This document shows, piece by piece, positions 1 to 7,576 of a stretch of 34,731 bases of DNA (positions within the stretch are counted from its first letter, which is position 1; each line of letters begins with the position of its first letter). This stretch comes from a virus, in the IMG/VR virus record IMGVR_UViG_3300023174_003745, positions 1 through 34,731 of that record; one strand, 5' to 3'. Made by a program: the position numbers and the translations under genes. The notes beneath the pieces are model-generated. The model made no database searches. It saw nothing but the letters and a program-made list of their open reading frames with translations, and was not told where the DNA came from.

Positions 1-1
1 A

Positions 2-79
2 ATTGAACAGGAAACTTTTGACGATGCTACACACAGCATATCAGCTACTAAAATCCGCCGTGAAATGGGCTTGGAATAG
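2..79 (+). CDS. C-terminal end of a nucleotidyltransferase (cut by window edge)
   Basis: Only the last 25 residues are inside the window, so the start is unseen. The reading frame ends with ISATKIRREMGLE and a TAG stop. ISxTxIR is the C-terminal signature of the HxGH/ISSTKIR nucleotidyltransferase superfamily (NadM, cytidylyltransferases), where it binds the nucleotide phosphates. A second protein of this superfamily is encoded at 13586-14431, where the equivalent motif reads SASQIR. The substrate cannot be told from this fragment; an NMN or sugar-phosphate adenylyl/cytidylyl transferase is possible. Confidence 0.55.
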   Translation: MEQETFDDATHSISATKIRREMGLE

Positions 80-134
80 TCTCAACAACTACGAACACGA
101 AGTGGATTTCTTGAACCGCACGCTCAAAGAATAG
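24..134 (+). CDS. Small hypothetical protein (36 aa)
   Basis: A 36-residue frame starts at ATG 24, preceded by AGGAAA at a suitable distance, and overlaps the end of the nucleotidyltransferase in another frame. The peptide has an amphipathic, Trp-containing first half (AVKWAWNSL) and an acidic end (EHEVDFLNRTLKE). This loosely resembles small DUF3563-like proteins that end in a DLxxR-type helix. I do not recognise a function. The good ribosome binding site and protein-like composition argue for a real gene, but it is short enough to be chance. Confidence 0.4.
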   Translation: MLHTAYQLLKSAVKWAWNSLNNYEHEVDFLNRTLKE

Positions 135-137
135 TGC

Positions 138-143
138 TAAATA
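138..143 (+). promoter_or_regulatory. TAAATA late-promoter-like box before the endolysin
   Basis: GCTAAATAT lies 21 bases before the endolysin ATG. It matches the conserved right part of the T4 late promoter (TATAAATA). With T4 spacing, transcription would start near base 149, giving a leader of about 16 bases that still contains the AAGGA ribosome binding site at 153-157. The promoter assignment is inferred from sequence and from six other start-proximal copies in the window. Confidence 0.5.
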
Positions 144-164
144 TGGGTATTCAAGGAATCACCC

Positions 165-791
165 ATGGAAATCACTAGAGAACAACTGGCACAAATAATC
201 CCAAAAAATCCCTACATCGACCAATGGTGTAGTGCTTTAAACAAGCTGTTGCCTGACTACGGCATTGACACTCCACAGCGTGTGGCCAGTTTCTTGGCAC
301 AGTGCGCCCACGAATCGGGCGGATTTACATTTTTAAAAGAAAACTTGAATTATCGTGCCGCAAGCCTACGCAAGATATTCCCAAAATATTTTCCCACAGA
401 TGACATGGCCAATCAATATGCCAGCTTGCCCAACAAGGCCGAAGCCATAGCCAACAGGATCTATGCCAACAGGATGGGCAATGGTGACGAAGCTTCTGGT
501 GATGGTTATCGCTATTGCGGTCGTGGACTGATCCAGCTCACAGGCAAGAGCAACTACACCAACTTTGCGGAAAGCATAGAAACACCAGTAGAAGAAATTC
601 CAGCTTACCTGGAAACTTTTGAAGGTGCTGTGCAAAGTGCCTGCTGGTTCTGGGAAACAAATAATCTCAATCGTTTTGCTGACACCAACGATATTCTCAC
701 AATGACAAAAAAAATAAACGGGGGCACAATTGGACTCGAGGATAGAATGAAACACTATGCTCATGCCTTAGAAGTATTTGGCGGTCATTGA
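165..791 (+). CDS. Endolysin, glycoside hydrolase family 19 (chitinase-like lysozyme)
   Basis: This 208-residue protein is a peptidoglycan-cutting endolysin. The GH19 core is clear: AQCAHESGGF at 45-54 with catalytic-type Glu50, a second acidic residue near 59 in ENLNY, YCGRGLIQLTG around 117-127, and INGGTIG near 174-180 for substrate binding. The length is normal for a single-domain phage GH19 endolysin without a wall-binding domain. There is no signal peptide, so it should depend on a holin, plausibly the one at 7873-8322. AAGGA stands 8 bases before the ATG, and a late-type TAAATA box lies upstream. Its stop overlaps the start of the inner spanin gene, as expected for a lysis cassette. 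Confidence 0.9.
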   Translation: MEITREQLAQIIPKNPYIDQWCSALNKLLPDYGIDTPQRVASFLAQCAHESGGFTFLKENLNYRAASLRKIFPKYFPTDDMANQYASLPNKAEAIANRIYANRMGNGDEASGDGYRYCGRGLIQLTGKSNYTNFAESIETPVEEIPAYLETFEGAVQSACWFWETNNLNRFADTNDILTMTKKINGGTIGLEDRMKHYAHALEVFGGH

Positions 792-1309
792 TGTGGCAAC
801 TGGCATTCCTTTGGAACCTGATACCTGACTGGTTGATCACGGTGCTGGTCAACGGTCTCATCATAGTGGGCCTAGTAGGTATATCAGCCGCATGGATCGC
901 CCGCTGGGTACCATACTTTAATCTATATCGTGGACCCATACAACTCATAGGCATTGTGTGTTTGGTGTTGGGTGTGTATTTCAAAGGCGGCGCAGATGTA
1001 GAGCGTGCCTGGCGTGAACGTGTGGCAGAACTTGAAGCCAAGATAATCTTGGCACAGAAACAAAGTGCTGAAGCAAACAAGAAGTTAGATAATCAACTTC
1101 AGCAAAACAAAAAATTAACACAGGATGTAAAAAATGCAAACCAAGCCGCTGTGCGGGCTAATGCAAGCAAGATTGATGCTGAGTGTCGTGTGCCTGATGT
1201 TGCTATCGAGCTGCTCAACAGTGCCAGTCAAAATAAAGTTTCCAGAAGTTCCTCAGGAGCTCCGGGAACCTTGCCCAAGCCTGGCACAAGTCAACCCGCA
1301 AGACCATAA
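791..1309 (+). CDS. Inner-membrane spanin (Rz-like)
   Basis: About 172 residues from ATG 791, which overlaps the endolysin TGA in a TGATG junction; a TTG one codon earlier is also in frame. The N-terminal part has two hydrophobic segments (about residues 13-35 and 50-64). A charged, Glu/Lys/Gln-rich stretch (about 70-125) likely forms a periplasmic coiled coil. The outer spanin gene begins inside it in the +1 frame, the classic Rz/Rz1 arrangement. The pair would fuse inner and outer membranes in the last step of lysis. Two membrane segments instead of the usual single one are unusual. The tail is Ser/Pro-rich where it overlaps the second gene, as expected from dual coding. Assigned by architecture and position. 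Confidence 0.75.
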   Translation: MWQLAFLWNLIPDWLITVLVNGLIIVGLVGISAAWIARWVPYFNLYRGPIQLIGIVCLVLGVYFKGGADVERAWRERVAELEAKIILAQKQSAEANKKLDNQLQQNKKLTQDVKNANQAAVRANASKIDAECRVPDVAIELLNSASQNKVSRSSSGAPGTLPKPGTSQPARP

Positions 1310-1436
1310 TCTCAGCACGCTGCTGGAAGTGGTTGTAGCCAACTATGCGCTCTACTACGAGTGCAAGAATCGTGCTGACGGATGGACTCAGTGGTACGAC
1401 AATCAGCAAAAGATTTACAACAGCATCGGCAAATAA
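1134..1436 (+). CDS. Outer-membrane spanin lipoprotein (Rz1-like)
   Basis: This 100-residue protein overlaps the inner spanin gene by 176 bases in the +1 frame and runs past its end. It has a short basic start, a hydrophobic run and a lipobox (LMLLSSC) followed by [16 protein letters not shown], typical of a lipidated outer-membrane spanin. Starts at ATG 1134 (AGGA upstream) or ATG 1161 would both give a workable signal peptide. The mature part is longer than lambda Rz1 and has a Trp/Tyr-rich C-terminal helix ([17 protein letters not shown]). It points to a host with an outer membrane. Confidence 0.8.
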   Translation: MQTKPLCGLMQARLMLSVVCLMLLSSCSTVPVKIKFPEVPQELREPCPSLAQVNPQDHNLSTLLEVVVANYALYYECKNRADGWTQWYDNQQKIYNSIGK

Positions 1437-1456
1437 TCACACAGAAAGGAAACAAA

Positions 1457-2734
1457 ATGCCAAACAAAACAGCACGAGCCACACACATCAGAAAAGAATG
1501 GGAAAGCAATCCACGCTGGGACCATATCAAGAGAAACTACGCAGCAGAACAGGTAGTGGATCTACAAGGATCAAATCCTGTAGAATACAGCCTGGCTGAA
1601 CGTGGTGCCAACAAACTATGGATGAGCCTATTAGAGGAAGATTATGTGGCCACCTTGGGCGCACTCACAGGCATGCAGGCCCTACAACAGGTCAAGGCCG
1701 GACTCAAAGGTATCTACTTATCGGGCTGGCAAGTGGCTGCAGATGCCAACACAAGCGGACAGATGTACCCAGACCAAAGCCTTTATGCAGTTAACTCAGT
1801 GCCTGAAATGGTTCGCAAGATCAATGCCACGTTTACCCGTGCCGATCAGATCCAGTGGATGGAAGGTTCAGGCGAAGTAGACTTTTTCCAACCCATAGTG
1901 GCTGATGCTGAGTCGGGCTTTGGTGGTGTGTTAAATGCCTATGAACTCATGAAGGCCATGATCGAAGCCGGCGCCGCAGGCGTACATTTTGAAGATCAGT
2001 TGGCTTCGGCCAAGAAGTGCGGACACATGGGCGGCAAGGTCTTGATCCCCACAAGAGAAGCAGTAAACAAACTCAATGCCGCAAGATTGGCCGCCGATGT
2101 CCTGGGTGTGCCCACAGTGTTGCTGGCACGCACTGACGCAGAAGCTGCTAACTTGGTAACAAGCGATGTGGATGAAAATGATCGTCCATTCCTCACAGGC
2201 GAGCGCACTGTGGAAGGTTTTTATGTGACCCGCAACGGGTTTGAACAAGCCGTCAGCCGTGGACTTGCTTATGCGGCCTACGCTGACTTGATCTGGTGCG
2301 AAACAGGCACACCGGATTTGGATTTTGCCAAGCGTTTCGCAGATGCGATCCATGACAAATATCCCAACAAGATGTTGGCATACAACTGCTCACCATCATT
2401 TAACTGGAAGAAAAACTTAGATGATACAACAATCAGTATTTTCCAACGTGAACTTGGAGCCATGGGTTACAAGTTCCAGTTCATTACACTCGCTGGGTTT
2501 CATAGTCTTAACCACGGCATGTTTGATCTGGCTCATGGCTATGCTAGGAATGGCATGTCGGCGTTTGTGGAACTACAACAAAAAGAGTTCACCGACGGCG
2601 CCAAGGGCTTTGAAGCGGTCAAGCATCAGAGAGAAGTTGGAACGGGATATTTTGACCGGGTCACCACAACCATCGAAGCCACATCGTCAACACAGGCCTT
2701 GAAAGGCTCCACAGAGGAAGAACAGTTTCACTGA
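1457..2734 (+). CDS. aceA: Isocitrate lyase
   Basis: A 425-residue complete isocitrate lyase, which splits isocitrate into glyoxylate and succinate, the first step of the glyoxylate shunt. It carries the catalytic loop KKCGHMGGK (about 186-194, Cys188), SGWQVAAD (89-96), the metal-binding ADAESGFGG stretch (139-147), ARTDAEAA, and YNCSPSFNW (about 299-307). It ends in GSTEEEQF plus one His, close to bacterial family members of about 430 residues. The frame stays open 25 codons upstream, but ATG 1457 has AAAGGAAAC right before it and gives the family-typical start. It sits 20 bases after the outer spanin gene and overlaps the next small gene at TGATG. No malate synthase is present, so glyoxylate would have to be used by host enzymes. 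Catalytic residues look intact, so an active auxiliary metabolic enzyme is likely. Confidence 0.97.
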   Translation: MPNKTARATHIRKEWESNPRWDHIKRNYAAEQVVDLQGSNPVEYSLAERGANKLWMSLLEEDYVATLGALTGMQALQQVKAGLKGIYLSGWQVAADANTSGQMYPDQSLYAVNSVPEMVRKINATFTRADQIQWMEGSGEVDFFQPIVADAESGFGGVLNAYELMKAMIEAGAAGVHFEDQLASAKKCGHMGGKVLIPTREAVNKLNAARLAADVLGVPTVLLARTDAEAANLVTSDVDENDRPFLTGERTVEGFYVTRNGFEQAVSRGLAYAAYADLIWCETGTPDLDFAKRFADAIHDKYPNKMLAYNCSPSFNWKKNLDDTTISIFQRELGAMGYKFQFITLAGFHSLNHGMFDLAHGYARNGMSAFVELQQKEFTDGAKGFEAVKHQREVGTGYFDRVTTTIEATSSTQALKGSTEEEQFH

Positions 2735-2988
2735 TGCGACGATTTGCTTGGTGGCCCACAAGGATGAGCAGTGGTAGGTTGACGTGGTTGACTCACTACT
2801 GGCATTATCAGTATCTGTATGATGCCACCACAGGACGTCCGCCACTATGGGGACGTCACTTTGAATACTTGGAAACAGATGCGGAACATACCTTTCGCTT
2901 GCTGAAAGAAAGTGTTGTGCATAATCGTAATACATGGAACGATGTAGAACTAACCCGACAGGATCAACATGCTAGAAACTTTATGTGA
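2734..2988 (+). CDS. Hypothetical protein (84 aa)
   Basis: Begins at an ATG that overlaps the aceA stop and ends 20 bases inside the aldolase gene, so it is translationally linked to both. The 84-residue product is rich in Trp, His, Tyr and Arg (WLTHYWHYQYLYDA, RPPLWGRHFEYLETD) and has no signal peptide or obvious membrane segment. I do not recognise the family. Its place between two enzymes suggests it belongs to the same transcription unit, but no function can be assigned. Confidence 0.6.
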   Translation: MRRFAWWPTRMSSGRLTWLTHYWHYQYLYDATTGRPPLWGRHFEYLETDAEHTFRLLKESVVHNRNTWNDVELTRQDQHARNFM

Positions 2989-3634
2989 CATTATGACAGA
3001 CGCTTACAAACGCAACTGGATCACCAGTCGCGATGGTAATGCCAGCATACGTCATCATGACCGTGATCACTTCTATATCACTCCAAGCGGTGTGCGCAAG
3101 CAGACCTTGCAACCCGATCAGTTCAAAAAGATCTTGATCAAACCTCCCAATAGTTGGAATGAAACTGGCACAGGTTTCCAAGCTGATCGTTGGGGTTGGA
3201 AAGAACTGCCCTACACAGACATCAGCAGTGCCTTGAAGCCCAGTGGCGAAATACCCTTGCACTTTGGCTTGCAAAAGCAAATGGGCCAGCACCGTGGTGA
3301 AGTCAGAGTGGTTCTACATGTGCATCCTACCTACTGTGTGGCAGCCATGCATGCAGGCATCGAGCTAAATGAGTTGGTGAAGGATTTTCCAGAACTCAGT
3401 CGTTACACCCGTGTGGCCGCCAATGTGCCTGATGTACCCCCTATCAGTCAAGAGCTGGCAGATCAATGTTTTGAACGGTTAGAACTCGACGATCAAGGTA
3501 ACATAGCCTACGATATAGTGGGCATCAAAGGTCACGGTGTTGTAGCCATTGATACTAGCCCATGGCGTGCCTATGAACACATAGAAAGGTTAGAACACAT
3601 CTGTAAGATTGTGTTGGCATCAGGACGGACATGA
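2969..3634 (+). CDS. Class II aldolase/adducin-family protein
   Basis: A 221-residue protein with the full zinc-enzyme signature of the family: GNASIR (23-28), ITPSG (37-41), GEIPLH with the catalytic-type Glu94 and His98, HVH (117-119) and KGHGVV with His189. Relatives cleave sugar phosphates (L-fuculose-1-phosphate aldolase, L-ribulose-5-phosphate epimerase) or dehydrate methylthioribulose-1-phosphate (MtnB). The sequence alone does not fix the substrate. An insertion around 57-82 (NSWNETGTGFQADRWGW) looks larger than in the E. coli enzymes. It overlaps its neighbours on both sides, so it is probably co-expressed with the small protein before it and the glycosyltransferase after it. A carbon-metabolism or sugar-precursor role is inferred. 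Confidence 0.85.
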   Translation: MLETLCDIMTDAYKRNWITSRDGNASIRHHDRDHFYITPSGVRKQTLQPDQFKKILIKPPNSWNETGTGFQADRWGWKELPYTDISSALKPSGEIPLHFGLQKQMGQHRGEVRVVLHVHPTYCVAAMHAGIELNELVKDFPELSRYTRVAANVPDVPPISQELADQCFERLELDDQGNIAYDIVGIKGHGVVAIDTSPWRAYEHIERLEHICKIVLASGRT

Positions 3635-4209
3635 TTCAACCCAGGTGTTATGTGATTGCACACACGTCGTCTAGAGTCATAGGCGACTGTGTGCAAAGTC
3701 TTGAGCGCCAGGGCTGGTCATACGAAATATTTCCTGCTGTGGATGGACGTACAGTAACATCGCAAGATTGGCAACGTGCAGGAGTGACCATGAGCACAGA
3801 AGGCAAGATGACACGTCGCCCTGGCGCTCAAGGTTGCTGGCTGAGCCATTTTGCCTTGTGGCAGCAGGCCGTGGATTCTGATCAGCCCATGGTGATCATG
3901 GAACACGATGCCTTGGTCACTGGCCCTTGGCCTCGAGACCTAGATATAGATAAACAACTGGTCAAACTTTTTAGCACAGCTGAATGCAAGTTCAATCCTG
4001 CTTTTGGGCGTTGGAGCAAAGGTGCCCATGCTTATACCTTGACTCCAGCACAGGCACAAACTCTCATCGCAGATGCACAACAGCGTGGTGCTCAAGCCGT
4101 GGACAAGCATCTGGGCGATCAGGTGATTCCGTGGACATTTTATCACAGTGATTTGGTGATGCTTAACCCACGGCGTGGGACATCTACCACAAGTCCGCTG
4201 AGAAAGTAA
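3631..4209 (+). CDS. Glycosyltransferase family 25 (LPS-type)
   Basis: A 192-residue protein of the GT25 type, which transfers galactose or other sugars to lipopolysaccharide or protein. Evidence is the N-terminal CYVIAHTSSR strand, FPAVDGR, the GCWLSHFALW motif (about 68-77) typical of the family, and an acidic nucleotide-sugar site in MVIMEHDA near residue 93. It is slightly shorter than cellular relatives. The ATG overlaps the aldolase stop (ATGA). Modification of host surface sugars to block superinfection, or glycosylation of virion proteins, are both reasonable; acceptor unknown. Confidence 0.75.
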   Translation: MIQPRCYVIAHTSSRVIGDCVQSLERQGWSYEIFPAVDGRTVTSQDWQRAGVTMSTEGKMTRRPGAQGCWLSHFALWQQAVDSDQPMVIMEHDALVTGPWPRDLDIDKQLVKLFSTAECKFNPAFGRWSKGAHAYTLTPAQAQTLIADAQQRGAQAVDKHLGDQVIPWTFYHSDLVMLNPRRGTSTTSPLRK

Positions 4210-4212
4210 ATA
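4207..4212 (+). promoter_or_regulatory. TAAATA box 5 bases before the lipoprotein start
   Basis: GTAAATAC overlaps the stop codon of the glycosyltransferase gene and ends 5 bases before ATG 4218. With T4 late promoter spacing the first transcribed base would be the A of the ATG. No Shine-Dalgarno sequence is present before this start. A leaderless late transcript is inferred. Confidence 0.5.
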
Positions 4213-4217
4213 CTGTC

Positions 4218-4622
4218 ATGAAACGAATTGTCCTTGCTTTTTCCTGTGTTTTACTGAGCAGTTGTGCCCTTTGGGATGCCTATATGATGGCACCCTATGA
4301 TGCCAACGAATACCTACAGATCACTGAAATCCGTGCCACTGCTGGACAATATAGAAAGCAGTGTGACAACTTCAATCAATCAGCTGTCAACGCACAGGCC
4401 ATGGTCAATCGCACAGATCTGTTTGAAAAATATGCGGAACTGATTCCCCGAAACGAAAATGGATTTAAAGCGGCTCGAGCACTCAATGAAATAGCACAAG
4501 GACTCAACACTGCCTACGCAAAAGGCATAGTCAGTGCCACATTCTGCAGATTAAAATACAACAACATTGAGCACAGTGCCGAGCTCATACAACGGGTAAC
4601 AGCGGGCAGACCGCGTAAATAA
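4218..4622 (+). CDS. Predicted lipoprotein
   Basis: A 134-residue protein with a lipoprotein signal peptide: MKR, a hydrophobic run, and the lipobox LLSSC with acylated Cys near residue 16. The mature part is mostly helical and has two further Cys (QCDNF and TFCRL). It has no resemblance I can name. It could act in superinfection exclusion or lysis at the outer membrane, as other phage lipoproteins do, but that is inference. It lacks a ribosome binding site and has a late-type box directly in front. Confidence 0.7.
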   Translation: MKRIVLAFSCVLLSSCALWDAYMMAPYDANEYLQITEIRATAGQYRKQCDNFNQSAVNAQAMVNRTDLFEKYAELIPRNENGFKAARALNEIAQGLNTAYAKGIVSATFCRLKYNNIEHSAELIQRVTAGRPRK

Positions 4623-4626
4623 CAGA

Positions 4627-4965
4627 ATGAGAGCCGAAGAATTTATCACCGAATGGGTCGTGGGCAACGAACAAGTTGGTTCCTACCGTGTGGCCATCGA
4701 CAGCCATTTGATTCAGCGCCAACGCAGAGAAGGACGCGAACCTGTGTCCACAGAACAAGTATTACAAGTCATTAAAAAATTACCACAGGCTCGTGGCAAA
4801 TTCAAACAGCTGGGCAACGGTCAACAGTTTTGGTTGCACGACAACAGCGCCGATGTCAGTGTGGGATTTTTGATCAACGACCTTCAACAAAAACGTTTTA
4901 CAGCCAAAAATGTGTGGCCTGGGCGTTCGGGCACTGTCCGCATACCAACCTTTGAGGTCAGATAA
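4627..4965 (+). CDS. Capsid-targeted protein with RelE/barnase-like (BECR) features
   Basis: A 112-residue protein starting MRAEEFITE, which matches the T4 capsid targeting sequence and offers an (I/L)xE prohead protease site after Glu9. The rest follows the layout of small phage BECR-fold nucleases: an early His/Arg cluster (DSHLIQRQRREGREP, about 26-40), a helix, beta strands around QQFWLHD, and a final strand FTAKNVWPGR. I infer an RNase-like toxin fold, not certain, delivered from the capsid. It overlaps the next gene, which starts with a similar tag, by a single base. It could also be a non-catalytic internal protein. Confidence 0.6.
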   Translation: MRAEEFITEWVVGNEQVGSYRVAIDSHLIQRQRREGREPVSTEQVLQVIKKLPQARGKFKQLGNGQQFWLHDNSADVSVGFLINDLQQKRFTAKNVWPGRSGTVRIPTFEVR

Positions 4966-6431
4966 TGCGTGCAAGCGAATTCATCTCCGGCCACGTCATG
5001 GCCAAGATAGAAAAGACTGGTCAGATTGTGCAGATCCTGCGCCACGAAGATGAGGTAGGCTTCAGCGATGATCCGGGCTGGTTTCTAGTCAACACAGAAC
5101 CTGGACGTAGGATTGGCACTGGCATCAAGTGGATTCCAGATAGCACAAGATTTGCCTGGGTAAAAAAGTTTGACAGCCTAAAAGAATCAAAGACAGCCAC
5201 AGCACAACAAGTGTTGTCTTATATCAACAAGACACATCATGTACCTTTCCGACCTGGTGAAAAAATGTATAAGGCTGTGGCGGCACATCCTCACTGGGAA
5301 TTACAACGTGTGCCCCTGTTGAATCTCAACATACCTGATCAAGAGTATGATGATGTGGATTATGACGAATATGAACCCGAGTTGGATCCCTACGGTCGTG
5401 CCATGTTAGTAGATCCAAAGCATGCAGGTCGAGTCAGTCAAGACATTGTGGACCGACAGCCCATTGTGATTGATGCGGATCGCTACATCATAGACGGCAA
5501 TCACAGGGCCTGGGCTGCCAAATACCTGCTGAATCGTGATTATATTGATGCCTGGGTCCCAGTGGCACAAAAACAAGCGGTGGCTGAAGCTCGCATGCCT
5601 AGAGCCATAGAAGATTTTCTTGACGGTCTGACCGCAGATGATGTGGGTGTAGAAGAGATTGGCCCATATCGCATACACTTTGAAGGCTTTACCGATGACT
5701 GCAAATCATCCAAAGACTATTGCAGAGATCCCGAAGCAGTATACCAACAAGTCTATAACGATTTTATTCAACGTGAAGGTGGCCGGAGACCCATCATACA
5801 AGACATGGTAGGCGACGAAGATTACCCTATCTTGTACTCAATATTTAGAAAACACAAAACAAAAGTTGCAGTGAAAGAAGTCAACTATCCTGACGAACTA
5901 TCAGTCAGTGACCAGATACAACAATACTTTTTCAAGCGTGGTTATGAACTGGCTGGCGAAGGTCGCGATCAGATGGCTTTTGAAAGTCCACGTGGAACCA
6001 TCGTAAAAGTGCTGGGCATAGGCGAAGACGAGCGTGAGGAAGTTGTTAAACGATATGTGCGATTCTTTGAACAGAATCAACGCAATCCATTCTATCCCCG
6101 AATATACAACTCGGGCAACTTCACAGTGGACGGTGAAACTTATTTTGTGTATGAAATGGAACGTGTAAACTATGTGGCCAACGAAGAAGCCACCTTGGAC
6201 TACATAGAAAAGCTCATGAGTGCTGTGGACCGTGAACAGGGCGAACAGTTTCTTCAAAAAAATCCTGTGCCAGCAGAAATGAGCGAAGCGGAAATATTTG
6301 GATTGATCCAGGCCACCGAAGACATGATACAGGTGCTGGGTGGACAAGCTCCCTTGGATTTGACAGCCGTGGAAAATCTTGGCCGCAGAAACAACGGCCA
6401 CTTGGTCATAGTGGATCCCTACAGCCTATGA
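4965..6431 (+). CDS. Capsid-tagged protein with ParB-like and protein kinase-like domains
   Basis: A 488-residue multidomain protein. It begins MRASEFISG, a variant of the capsid-targeting tag in which the cleavage-type Glu is Gly. Around residues 165-185, PIVIDADRYIIDGNHRAWAA matches the ParB/sulfiredoxin-like superfamily (IDGxHR motif). From about 320 to the end lies a protein-kinase/APH-like fold: a glycine-containing N-lobe strand (YELAGEGRDQMAFESP), a nucleotide-pocket Lys (GTIVKVL), a hinge-like YFVYEME, and NLGRRNNGHLVIVDP at the end resembling the catalytic N and metal-binding D loop. Family knowledge suggests nucleotide-dependent phosphotransfer; the target is unknown. Its start overlaps the previous gene and its stop overlaps the next, so the three tagged genes form one translational unit. 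Confidence 0.7.
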   Translation: MRASEFISGHVMAKIEKTGQIVQILRHEDEVGFSDDPGWFLVNTEPGRRIGTGIKWIPDSTRFAWVKKFDSLKESKTATAQQVLSYINKTHHVPFRPGEKMYKAVAAHPHWELQRVPLLNLNIPDQEYDDVDYDEYEPELDPYGRAMLVDPKHAGRVSQDIVDRQPIVIDADRYIIDGNHRAWAAKYLLNRDYIDAWVPVAQKQAVAEARMPRAIEDFLDGLTADDVGVEEIGPYRIHFEGFTDDCKSSKDYCRDPEAVYQQVYNDFIQREGGRRPIIQDMVGDEDYPILYSIFRKHKTKVAVKEVNYPDELSVSDQIQQYFFKRGYELAGEGRDQMAFESPRGTIVKVLGIGEDEREEVVKRYVRFFEQNQRNPFYPRIYNSGNFTVDGETYFVYEMERVNYVANEEATLDYIEKLMSAVDREQGEQFLQKNPVPAEMSEAEIFGLIQATEDMIQVLGGQAPLDLTAVENLGRRNNGHLVIVDPYSL

Positions 6432-7576
6432 GAGCTCGAGACTTCATTCAAGAATACAAGACCGTGTCATTTCAAGGCATAGACATGGTATTCAAGGATC
6501 TTGGCGATGACATGATACAGATACAAGCTGAATCCAATGGACGAGAATTGGGTTATGTGACCTTTGTGCAAGAAGGTGATACATTGTTACCGCAGGATCT
6601 GGAAGTGGATGAACGCTATCGTGGACAGGGCATCGCTGCTGCCATGTATGACTATGTGAAAAGTCTGGGATATAGAATCCGACGCAGTGGACAACAGACC
6701 GATGCCGGTGCGGCATTTTGGCAAAAGCACAGACCAGGACAAAATGTTTGGGAAACTGAAATCTCAGAAGCCCAAGACGCTAGAACTGAGATAGAAAACA
6801 TGGCAACCATCTTGCCGGGATCACCTGATGAATACTTTGTGAGATTCACAGATCAGGACAAGTTGGGATTCAGTGCCCGCCAGCATTTTGGTCGCACACC
6901 TGATATCGACGATCCTGGCTACGATCCCTTGGCCCTGCCCAGACCGTCGGGACGGCCTGCACTGTGGTTCTACCCTTTGCGAACTTATCTACGCGGTGGC
7001 GATCTATTTGCCAGCCAACACCCATACACCTGGTTGGTCAGACTGCGTCCGGATGCTTGGTTACAACAAGTGGGTCGCGAAGAAAAAACCGACGTGCCCC
7101 GGGGCAAAACCCGTGTGGGCATGATCAGACGCGATCAAGGTGTGCCCATGGCCATATTTTTCCGGCCAGGATTTGATGTTGTGGATCGCTGGTATGACTA
7201 TGGCAAAACCCACAAGCAAAAGCCCAAGAAAATTCAAGAGCTTGCAGATAATACATATCTGTATCACGCCACCTACAAGCCTTTGTTGAAAAGCATTCAA
7301 AAAAGTGGATTAGGAAACACAACACAAAGCCAATGGACTGACAGTCGACCAGGTGTTGTTTATCTGGCCCGTGATCCTGAAGTGGCCCGTAGCTATGCTG
7401 AAACCGCAGAGTCAGTGCCCGAAGCCTGGTTGGATCAAATTGTAGTATTACAAATATCACAAGCGGATTTGGATCCCAAACTCTTACATGTTGATCGCAA
7501 TGTTAAAGACAACGCAGGTGACACATTGGAATATCATGCCGTGATACCTGCAAACTTATTAGGGAGAATGAAATGA
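6428..7576 (+). CDS. Capsid-tagged GNAT acetyltransferase / ADP-ribosyltransferase-like fusion
   Basis: A 382-residue protein opening with MRARDFIQE (tag with cleavage-type Glu9). Residues about 20-95 are a GNAT acetyltransferase: LEVDERYRGQGIAAAMYDYV holds the acetyl-CoA loop (RGQGIA), and TDAGAAFWQ fits the C-terminal strand region. Near 275-380, TYLYHATYKPLLKSIQKSGL, PGVVYLARDPEVARSYAE and LEYHAVIP follow the pattern of ADP-ribosyltransferase or KptA-like folds (YHxT start, substrate strand, central alpha/beta). T4 packages the ADP-ribosyltransferase Alt in its head by the same kind of signal, so a comparable early host-modifying role is inferred. The middle (about 115-260) is unassigned. 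It overlaps neighbours by ATGA at both ends. Confidence 0.7.
   Translation: MRARDFIQEYKTVSFQGIDMVFKDLGDDMIQIQAESNGRELGYVTFVQEGDTLLPQDLEVDERYRGQGIAAAMYDYVKSLGYRIRRSGQQTDAGAAFWQKHRPGQNVWETEISEAQDARTEIENMATILPGSPDEYFVRFTDQDKLGFSARQHFGRTPDIDDPGYDPLALPRPSGRPALWFYPLRTYLRGGDLFASQHPYTWLVRLRPDAWLQQVGREEKTDVPRGKTRVGMIRRDQGVPMAIFFRPGFDVVDRWYDYGKTHKQKPKKIQELADNTYLYHATYKPLLKSIQKSGLGNTTQSQWTDSRPGVVYLARDPEVARSYAETAESVPEAWLDQIVVLQISQADLDPKLLHVDRNVKDNAGDTLEYHAVIPANLLGRMK

Noticed and set aside
1382-1456. N-terminal extension of isocitrate lyase to ATG 1382
   Set aside because: The extra 25 residues lie within the outer spanin gene and do not resemble the family; ATG 1457 has a strong ribosome binding site.
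1345-1599. 84-codon + frame over the aceA start
   Set aside because: Overlaps the outer spanin end and the conserved isocitrate lyase N-terminus in another frame; no ribosome binding site.
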